Assembly: GCA_947589525.1 (NCBI GenBank)
Contig: CANQAW010000002.1
Span: forward strand, 1 to 29,817
Source: Candidatus Gastranaerophilales bacterium
GTDB lineage: Bacteria; Cyanobacteriota; Vampirovibrionia; Gastranaerophilales; Gastranaerophilaceae
Direction: 5' to 3'
DNA: 29,817 nt
The notes below the pieces were generated by a model. The model was not told the origin of the DNA. It saw only the letters and a program-made list of their open reading frames with translations, and made no database searches. Below, one piece after another: positions 24,285 through 29,817 of this stretch (within the stretch, counting starts at the first letter, position 1; every line of letters begins with the position of its first letter). Made by a program: the position numbers and the translations under genes.

Positions 24285-24548
24285 ATGAATAATATTGATG
24301 AATTAAAAGAATTAGTTAAAAAGGCTCAGTCTTTCAAAATACAAATAAAAGTAATTGCAAATTCAAAGGTTAATTCAATTGATTTTTGCGAAGATTATAT
24401 AAAAATTAAAACAACTCACAGAGCAATCGAAGGCAGAGCGAATAAATCCGTTATCGAATATTTATCCAAGCTTTTAGCTGTACCCAAATCAAAAATAAAG
24501 ATAACCTTCGGCGAAAAATCCTCTCTAAAGATACTCCAATTTTTTTAG
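24285..24548 (+). CDS. DUF167 / YggU family protein
   Basis: The 87-residue protein has the family core: A-N-S-K-V-N-S-I, the E-G-R-A-N-K-S-V-I-E-Y-L-S-K-L-L block, VPKSKIKI and G-E-K-S-S-L-K-I-L. Structures of homologues show a small alpha/beta fold; the biochemical role is unknown. The start has no Shine-Dalgarno sequence and a -10 box 7 nt upstream. It is transcribed divergently from relA/spoT. Confidence 0.88.
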   Translation: MNNIDELKELVKKAQSFKIQIKVIANSKVNSIDFCEDYIKIKTTHRAIEGRANKSVIEYLSKLLAVPKSKIKITFGEKSSLKILQFF

Positions 24549-24644
24549 TTTATGTAAACTTTTATTAAAATTTTGAAAATATTTAGCACTTTTTAAATTT
24601 ATGAAAGTTCTTTAGTTTATCCGTAAAAAGTTTAGAAAGATTTT

Positions 24645-26498
24645 ATGACTTCTAAAAATGACGAAAAAACCGTAAAATCGCTTGAAAATGAAACCATAAG
24701 CTTTAAAACCAACATTTCCAATCCGATTGAGAATAATAAAATAGCATCGCTTAATGCTATAACTTCCGCCAACAGGCTGTATGGCGGATATGCCAGTGCC
24801 ACGGGCAAAAAGCAAGATGTTGATGCTCAAACTCTTATAAAAATCTTAAACAGTTGTTTTAATAAACAGGGTGATTCAAATAAGTTTTTTTATGATTTAT
24901 ATAAGCATTTTTCCGATATTCTCGGTTTAAATTACTGCGCTGTGGGCTTGCATAATGAAAATTCGAATTATCTGAGTATTAAATTAATTGATAAACAAGA
25001 TGCAACCTACAGTACAAAAATAATGCTGTCGGATGTTAATAACGAGCTGGTTAAAGCTTTTTCGGAAAGAAAAATAATATTTTCCGATAACAGCTCATGT
25101 TTAAAATTGTCACAGTTAACGGATGTCACAAATTCCGGTGCAATCATCGTTCCTCTTACCGTCTTGAATGATTGTATAGGGGTTTTTGTTGTTTCCGATA
25201 ACTACAACAACAACGCCTATCTTGAATTTTATAAACTAATCTCAAGCTGTTTTGCATATTCTCACAAAAACAGTTTATTGCATGATTTGGTGAACAAAAA
25301 CACTGATATAGATTCCTTAACGGGTTTATATAATCACAAAAAACTCCAAGAAGAACTTGCGGTAGAAATTGCAAATTCGCTGGACAAGGAAAGAGATTTC
25401 GCTTTCTGTATAGTAGATATAGCCAATATTACCGCAATCAACAACGAGCTGGGGCATGCAAAAGGCGATATAGTAATTCGTGAAGTTGCTAAAAAAATAA
25501 AGAAAAATGTCAGAAATACGGATATTTTGGGAAGATATGCAGGCGATAAGATTGCAATTATTATGCCTGATACCGATGTTTCTCAAGCTAAATACGTATG
25601 CGAGTTTCTTGTATATAATTTAACCTGTACCATGTTTGATGATTTGGGACAGTTAAAATTTTCCTGCGGAATATCGATGTTTCCAAAATCAACAAACAGA
25701 CAGGATAAATTAATCATGCTTGCCGAACAAGCGTTAATGATTGCGAAAAGCAAAAGAAATAAAACCGGACAATCTGAAATAATGGCTACTTCCGATTTTA
25801 ATTTCTGGGATGACGAAGCACTTAAATGTTTTGTACAAATTTTAACCAAAAAACACGCTTCCTTAAGCGTAAATATCGAAGAAGAACTTATTAAACAATT
25901 TCACAGCGAAACAATAATCTCTAATGAACACATGCTTGATGTTGTTTTATCGTTAGTTAATACAATAGATGCTAAAGACACATACACAAAAGGTCATTCA
26001 AGCGCTGTTTCAAGGTATTCCGAAGCACTTGCCCGAGCGCTAAATCTTCCAAGTGTTGAAGTTGAAAGAATAAAGTTGGGCGCACTTCTTCACGATATCG
26101 GTAAAATCGGAATACCCGAGCAAGTGCTTAGAAAACCTACAAAACTAACTGACGAAGAATGGGAAATTATGAAACAGCATCCCGCAATAGGTGCTGATAA
26201 GGTATTAAAACCGAATAAAGCTCTCCATGATTTAATTCCTATCGTAAAATATCACCATGAACACATAGACGGTTCGGGTTACCCTTATGGCTTAAAGGGT
26301 GAAGAAATACCAATGAATGCTAGAATTGTCGCCATTGCCGACGCTTACCATGCGCTAATATCGGATAGACCGTACAGAAAAGGTCTAAGCGTTGCGCAAG
26401 CCTGTGAAATACTTAAAAACGGCGCAGGAAAACAGTGGGACAGAAAATTAATACGACAATTTATCACTTTAGCACCAAGTTTGGCAACTAATATTTAA
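24645..26498 (+). CDS. GAF / degenerate GGDEF / HD-GYP signalling protein
   Basis: The 617-residue protein is probably a cytoplasmic c-di-GMP phosphodiesterase with sensory input. A GAF-like region covers about 65-215. The GGDEF domain starts with DSLTGLYNHK at 223-232, but the signature loop reads R-Y-A-G-D-K-I (297-303) instead of R-Y-G-G-D-E-F, so diguanylate cyclase activity is doubtful; it may bind GTP as a regulatory domain. The HD-GYP domain looks complete: H483-D484 in LLHDIGKIG, and HHEHIDGSGYP at 537-547, followed by RIVAIADAYHAL. There are no membrane helices. Only a weak GAAAG precedes the ATG. It converges on the DHH gene with a 4-bp overlap of the stops. The output pathway is not visible here. 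Confidence 0.88.
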   Translation: MTSKNDEKTVKSLENETISFKTNISNPIENNKIASLNAITSANRLYGGYASATGKKQDVDAQTLIKILNSCFNKQGDSNKFFYDLYKHFSDILGLNYCAVGLHNENSNYLSIKLIDKQDATYSTKIMLSDVNNELVKAFSERKIIFSDNSSCLKLSQLTDVTNSGAIIVPLTVLNDCIGVFVVSDNYNNNAYLEFYKLISSCFAYSHKNSLLHDLVNKNTDIDSLTGLYNHKKLQEELAVEIANSLDKERDFAFCIVDIANITAINNELGHAKGDIVIREVAKKIKKNVRNTDILGRYAGDKIAIIMPDTDVSQAKYVCEFLVYNLTCTMFDDLGQLKFSCGISMFPKSTNRQDKLIMLAEQALMIAKSKRNKTGQSEIMATSDFNFWDDEALKCFVQILTKKHASLSVNIEEELIKQFHSETIISNEHMLDVVLSLVNTIDAKDTYTKGHSSAVSRYSEALARALNLPSVEVERIKLGALLHDIGKIGIPEQVLRKPTKLTDEEWEIMKQHPAIGADKVLKPNKALHDLIPIVKYHHEHIDGSGYPYGLKGEEIPMNARIVAIADAYHALISDRPYRKGLSVAQACEILKNGAGKQWDRKLIRQFITLAPSLATNI

Positions 26499-27676
26499 TC
26501 AAAAAAATCTTCACATGAAATAATGTCTGAAATCCATTGCTTGCAATCCTTTTCATTTAAAGATTTCAGCTTTCCTCCTCCTCTGTTGGGATGTCCGCCC
26601 ATTGACTGCGGAATATTTTTGTCGGTATGATTTTGAACATATTTAAAAAATTCCAAAAGATTGTCTTGCTTGCAATGCGCACTCAGTCTGTAATTTTGGT
26701 TAGATTTATAGAATACCAGCACGGCTTTTATATCATGCGAGCTGTTTAATATCTCTTGTCTGAAACGATTCATAATCGTGCTTGTTGTAGAATTATCTTC
26801 GTTTAAATCTGACCATAGTCTGCTGTTTGGGGGAATTACCGAATATGCAATTTTTCCGTTTTTTGAAAATTGCAGATGCTTATGAAGATATTTTTGAAAT
26901 TCCTTTTCTAACGGAGTTAAATTACAGGTTAAATCTATGCTTTTTATAATTTCTTTTATATCCTGTTTATTCAGTTTGGATATTAATTTTTTGAAAATTT
27001 CAAAACTGTTTTTATCTTCAATGAAATTTTGCGAAAGAGTTATTGTTTCTCTTTTTCCGTCACACTGTACCAAGCCTTTTTTATTGCAGTCGCTCAATAA
27101 GCCCGACAATAATTCGTAAGCTTGAAGTTTTGATATATTTTCGCCCAGAGCTTCAAACATTCTATATATTATTGCACTTGCGGATTTTGCGCTTATATCA
27201 ACGTAAAACGCCTTTCTTGCGTCAATTGAATTGGTATTTAAGGGTTTTTCAATGCAGATGAAATCATTTGTAATGTCAGTGTCGCAATGGTGGTCAATAC
27301 CGTATATTTTGTAATTTTTTATATAATCCGAAACATTATCCGCAACTCTTTCTTTTGAGCTGAAATCAACACAGAAAACAATTTTTTCTTTATTATCCGG
27401 CTTTAAGTCTTTTGCCTGAACAATTGTTAAGGACTTATCTTTTATGTTTAAACTGTTGATGTCTTGAGAAAGAATTATTCTTGAATTTATATCTTTTGAT
27501 TTTAAATATTGTGCAAGTGCCAATGCGCTGTTTGAGCTGTCTTTATCCGTTGATTCATGGCAAATGATATCAACGTTTTTGGCTGATAAAAGCACGTTTT
27601 TAAAATATTGCGCTTGAGAATGAGGCATTGCGTTTGCCCTAAAAGCATATTGATTTGTTATGTGTTGAATTTTCAT
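26495..27676 (-). CDS. DHH family phosphoesterase (NrnA/RecJ-like)
   Basis: The 393-residue protein has the DHH/DHHA1 layout of nano-RNases and cyclic-dinucleotide phosphodiesterases. Metal-binding residues are in HESTDKDSSNS (H40, D44, D46), G-I-D-H-H (D128-H130) and L-L-S-D-C (D196). The C-terminal GGHPNRGGG (360-368) is the DHHA1 substrate loop. The first motif differs from the usual H-x-x-P-D-x-D-A. Breakdown of pGpG or short RNA would complement the HD-GYP protein next door, but this is inference. About 20 extra residues (M-K-I-Q-H-I-T-N-Q-Y-A-F-R-A) precede the domain. No Shine-Dalgarno sequence is found at this start; an internal ATG at 27628 has AGGG 8 nt upstream and is an alternative. 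Confidence 0.85.
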   Translation of the reverse strand: MKIQHITNQYAFRANAMPHSQAQYFKNVLLSAKNVDIICHESTDKDSSNSALALAQYLKSKDINSRIILSQDINSLNIKDKSLTIVQAKDLKPDNKEKIVFCVDFSSKERVADNVSDYIKNYKIYGIDHHCDTDITNDFICIEKPLNTNSIDARKAFYVDISAKSASAIIYRMFEALGENISKLQAYELLSGLLSDCNKKGLVQCDGKRETITLSQNFIEDKNSFEIFKKLISKLNKQDIKEIIKSIDLTCNLTPLEKEFQKYLHKHLQFSKNGKIAYSVIPPNSRLWSDLNEDNSTTSTIMNRFRQEILNSSHDIKAVLVFYKSNQNYRLSAHCKQDNLLEFFKYVQNHTDKNIPQSMGGHPNRGGGKLKSLNEKDCKQWISDIISCEDFFD

Positions 27677-27686
27677 ACTTTATAAC

Positions 27687-27710
27687 AAAAACGGGCAAAC
27701 GCCCGTTTTT
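27687..27710 (-). terminator. rho-independent terminator after prs
   Basis: A 10-bp stem (AAAAACGGGC and GCCCGTTTTT) with a 4-base loop sits directly at the prs stop codon. The 3' arm ends in five T on the minus strand, and the element is symmetric so could act on both strands. The DHH start lies only 10 bp beyond it. Confidence 0.85.
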
Positions 27711-28726
27711 TAATCTTTTTTATATTCAATTTCAAAACCAAACAAGCTTGAAACCGATTTATCATCGTGTATCCTTGAAATCGCTTCGCCTAAAAGCGGG
27801 GCAACGCTAACTTGTTTTATTTTTTCGGGAATAACGGTGTCTTTTAAAGGAATTGTATTTGTTACTATAACTTCTTTAATCGGCGCTTCTTCTAATCTTT
27901 CTAAGGCGGGGCCTGAAAATACGGGGTGGACTGCACAGACATAGACTTCTTTTGCTCCGTGTTCTTTTAAAAGCCTTGAAGCTTCGCAGATTGTTCCCGC
28001 CGTATCGATTATATCATCAAACATAACGCAAACTTTGTCTTTAACGTCGCCTATAATGTTGCAGGCAACTGCGCTGTTATGTTTATCACGGCGTTTGTCG
28101 ATTATGGCAATAGGCGCATTAACTTGTTTTGCTAAAGCTCTTGTCCTTTTAACCCCTCCCATATCCGGAGATACGCAGACAAGCTCCGAACCTTGAGTGT
28201 CTATATTTTTAACATAGTCCACTATAACGGGAGTTGCGTATATGTGGTCAACTAAAATGTTAAAGAAGCCTTGGATTTGACCCGTATGTAAATCCATTGA
28301 TAAAACTCTTGTAGCGCCTGCTTGGGTTAAAAGGTCGGCAATAAGTTTTGCCGTAATAGCTTCTCTGCCTGAAGCTTTTCTGTCTTGTCTTGCATATCCG
28401 TAATAAGGAATAACGGCAGTAATGGATTTTGCGCTTGCTCTTTTAAATGCATCCAGTAAAATTAAAAGTTCGACCAAGTTTTCATTAACGGGATTGCAAA
28501 CGGGCTGAACGATAAAAACATCGTCTCCTCTCACAGAATCTTGAATTTGCACGTAAATTTCCCCGTCTGAGAAATTTTTGATTGTAATGGGTTCAAGTGT
28601 TGTACCTAAATAATCTGCTATTTCTTGCGCCAAAGGATTATTGGAACGACCCGAAAACAGTTTTATGTCGTGAGTCGGCTGAATTTCCTTAATTCTTTTC
28701 GTTAGTTCTTGAGTGTCAAGATTCAT
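27710..28726 (-). CDS. prs: ribose-phosphate pyrophosphokinase (PRPP synthase)
   Basis: The 338-residue enzyme makes PRPP from ribose-5-phosphate and ATP for nucleotide, NAD, His and Trp synthesis. It has the catalytic flexible loop YARQDRK at 111-117, the metal-binding D145-L-H147 and the PRPP loop DDIIDTAGT at 237-245. It is slightly longer than the usual 315 residues because of a short N-terminal extension and tail. AAGGAG lies about 6 nt before the ATG, inside the end of glmU, which it overlaps by 11 bp; the glmU-prs order is common and implies one transcript. Confidence 0.96.
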   Translation of the reverse strand: MNLDTQELTKRIKEIQPTHDIKLFSGRSNNPLAQEIADYLGTTLEPITIKNFSDGEIYVQIQDSVRGDDVFIVQPVCNPVNENLVELLILLDAFKRASAKSITAVIPYYGYARQDRKASGREAITAKLIADLLTQAGATRVLSMDLHTGQIQGFFNILVDHIYATPVIVDYVKNIDTQGSELVCVSPDMGGVKRTRALAKQVNAPIAIIDKRRDKHNSAVACNIIGDVKDKVCVMFDDIIDTAGTICEASRLLKEHGAKEVYVCAVHPVFSGPALERLEEAPIKEVIVTNTIPLKDTVIPEKIKQVSVAPLLGEAISRIHDDKSVSSLFGFEIEYKKD

Positions 28727-29817
28727 CTTTTTCTCCTTTTTTGGTTTTAACCCAATTTTTTATTTCCTTTTGGTGACCTCTGGATAATACCAGCGAATCT
28801 GCGCTTACATCGCTTGTAACACAAGTCATTGCGCCTATGAAGGCATTTGTTCCTATTTCAACAGGTGCAACCAGAACGGAGTTTGAACCTATTGAAGCGC
28901 CGTCTTTAATTTTTGTTTTGTGTTTTTCCTTGGTAATAGAGTTGTAGTTTGCACATATTGTACCTGCGCCGACATTTACTTGGTTTCCTATTTCGGCATC
29001 ACCTATATAAGTTAAATGACAAACATTAGAATTTTTTGCTATCTGTGCATTTTTTAATTCTACAAAATTTCCGATTTTTGAATTGTCGCCTACGGTGCAA
29101 TTGCCTCTGATGTGTGTCATAGGACCTATTTTGCAGTGTGCGCCGATTTTATTTTTTCCTTGAATGTATGTATTCGGATAAACAATTGTATCTTGTGCTA
29201 TTCTTGTTTCGGGAGAAATAAAAGTGCTTTGCGGGTCAACAATCGTAACACCTTGCTCCATTAATTCATCAAGATGTCTGTCTTTCATGATTTTTGCTGC
29301 TTGTGCCAAATCTTTTTTGGAATTAATTCCGAAAGTTTCGCAATTGTCTTTTGCTATATAACCCATTACCTTTAATTGCGAGCGTCTTGCCCATTTTATA
29401 ATATCCGTCAGATAATATTCTCCTTGAGAATTATTGTTTTTTAACTCACTGAAAGCGTTTTTAATTTTATTCCAGTTAAGAAGATAAATTCCCGTGTTTA
29501 CTTCATTTATTTCTTTTTGTTCTCCAACGGCATCTTTTTCTTCAACTATAGCAACAATTTCGCCCGTGTATGAGCGGATTATTCTTCCGTAACCGAAAGG
29601 ATTTTCAAACATTGTTGTCATGACGGTTAAATCCGAGTTGTTGTCATTATGATAATTTATAAAGCCGTTTAGAGTTTCGGTTTTAATTAAAGGCGTGTCT
29701 CCGCATAATATTAATACGTCTCCCGCCCAATTATGCAATAAAGGAACAGCTTGCGCTACCGCATGTCCTGTTCCAAGTTGTTGCTCCTGTAAAACCGCTT
29801 TTGTGTATTTGTAATTT
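28716..29817 (-). CDS. glmU: bifunctional GlmU (UDP-GlcNAc synthesis), 5' end beyond window
   Basis: The gene makes UDP-N-acetylglucosamine for peptidoglycan and lipopolysaccharide: a C-terminal acetyltransferase and an N-terminal uridylyltransferase. The frame is open to the right edge, so the start and first part of the uridylyltransferase are missing. Q-E-Q-Q-L-G-T-G-H-A and L-C-G-D-T-P-L of that domain are present. The left-handed beta-helix of hexapeptide repeats follows, with the catalytic His in C-H-L-T-Y-I-G-D (near 29017) and G-A-G-T-I-C-A-N-Y. The TTG near 29738 is an internal Leu codon, not a start. Confidence 0.95.
   Translation of the reverse strand, partial: NYKYTKAVLQEQQLGTGHAVAQAVPLLHNWAGDVLILCGDTPLIKTETLNGFINYHNDNNSDLTVMTTMFENPFGYGRIIRSYTGEIVAIVEEKDAVGEQKEINEVNTGIYLLNWNKIKNAFSELKNNNSQGEYYLTDIIKWARRSQLKVMGYIAKDNCETFGINSKKDLAQAAKIMKDRHLDELMEQGVTIVDPQSTFISPETRIAQDTIVYPNTYIQGKNKIGAHCKIGPMTHIRGNCTVGDNSKIGNFVELKNAQIAKNSNVCHLTYIGDAEIGNQVNVGAGTICANYNSITKEKHKTKIKDGASIGSNSVLVAPVEIGTNAFIGAMTCVTSDVSADSLVLSRGHQKEIKNWVKTKKGEKDES

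Noticed and set aside
28716..29738. A glmU start at 29738
   Set aside because: The codon is TTG for Leu inside a conserved stretch; the frame stays open with GlmU motifs (Q-Q-L-G-T-G-H-A) up to the right edge, so the gene is simply cut by the window.
1..29817. CRISPR arrays, tRNA/rRNA genes, transposases, prophage
   Set aside because: Reading both strands, I found no regularly spaced repeats, no tRNA-like T-loop/acceptor pairing, and no proteins of those classes.

Overview
The window is AT-rich, gene-dense bacterial DNA with almost no intergenic space. I infer a diderm, probably anaerobic gut bacterium of the Gastranaerophilales type (Melainabacteria/Vampirovibrionia, non-photosynthetic relatives of Cyanobacteria). 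The reasons are a bifunctional-nuclease-family protein of the kind common in cyanobacterial relatives, a flavodiiron protein, an outer-membrane-like protein with a signal peptide and aromatic C-terminus, and several unrecognised proteins that look lineage-specific. This placement rests on overall impression, not on a marker-gene tree. I saw no tRNA, rRNA, CRISPR array, transposase or phage module.

Layout. 1-2.5 kb: a BFN-type nuclease (minus) diverges from an acyl-CoA synthetase gene cut in two by a 112-bp insertion. 2.5-8.3 kb, minus strand: sbcD-sbcC, a flavodiiron protein and an ADP-ribosyltransferase-like protein. 8.4-13.5 kb, plus strand: an acidic repeat protein with EF-hand-like and LysM-like segments, a decayed copy of its C-terminal module, a protein ending in a kinase-N-lobe-like segment, a large GT-C-type membrane glycosyltransferase and a small helical protein. 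DedA follows at 13.6-14.2 kb. 14.2-16.8 kb, minus strand: ruvC, a four-helix membrane protein, mtnA and infC. 16.9-18.7 kb, plus strand: a degenerate TrpD-like protein and an outer-membrane-like protein. 18.7-24.2 kb, minus strand: a coupled pair of unknown membrane proteins, then ribF and relA/spoT (transcribed relA then ribF). 24.3-26.5 kb, plus strand: a DUF167 protein and a GAF/degenerate-GGDEF/HD-GYP protein. 26.5-29.8 kb, minus strand: glmU (cut by the window edge), prs and a DHH phosphoesterase.

How the genes work together. Most recognised genes are housekeeping: recombination and repair (ruvC, sbcCD), PRPP and cell-wall precursor supply (prs, glmU), FAD synthesis (ribF), the stringent response (relA/spoT), translation initiation (infC), oxygen or NO defence (flavodiiron) and methionine salvage (mtnA). 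The signalling layer holds one (p)ppGpp enzyme and one probable c-di-GMP phosphodiesterase.

The most unusual points are: infC appears to start at ATC or ATT; ruvC and the TrpD-like gene share overlapping divergent promoters and both look leaderless; further genes look leaderless; an insertion splits the acyl-CoA synthetase at a precise, frame-restoring site; two hairpins sit in 5' regions, one with a perfect -10 box in its loop and one covering a ribosome binding site; and several unknown proteins share a short N-terminal pattern that may be an undescribed targeting tag. The coupled membrane-protein pair at 18.7-20.9 kb is the best candidate for an undescribed system, although its function cannot be read from the sequence.
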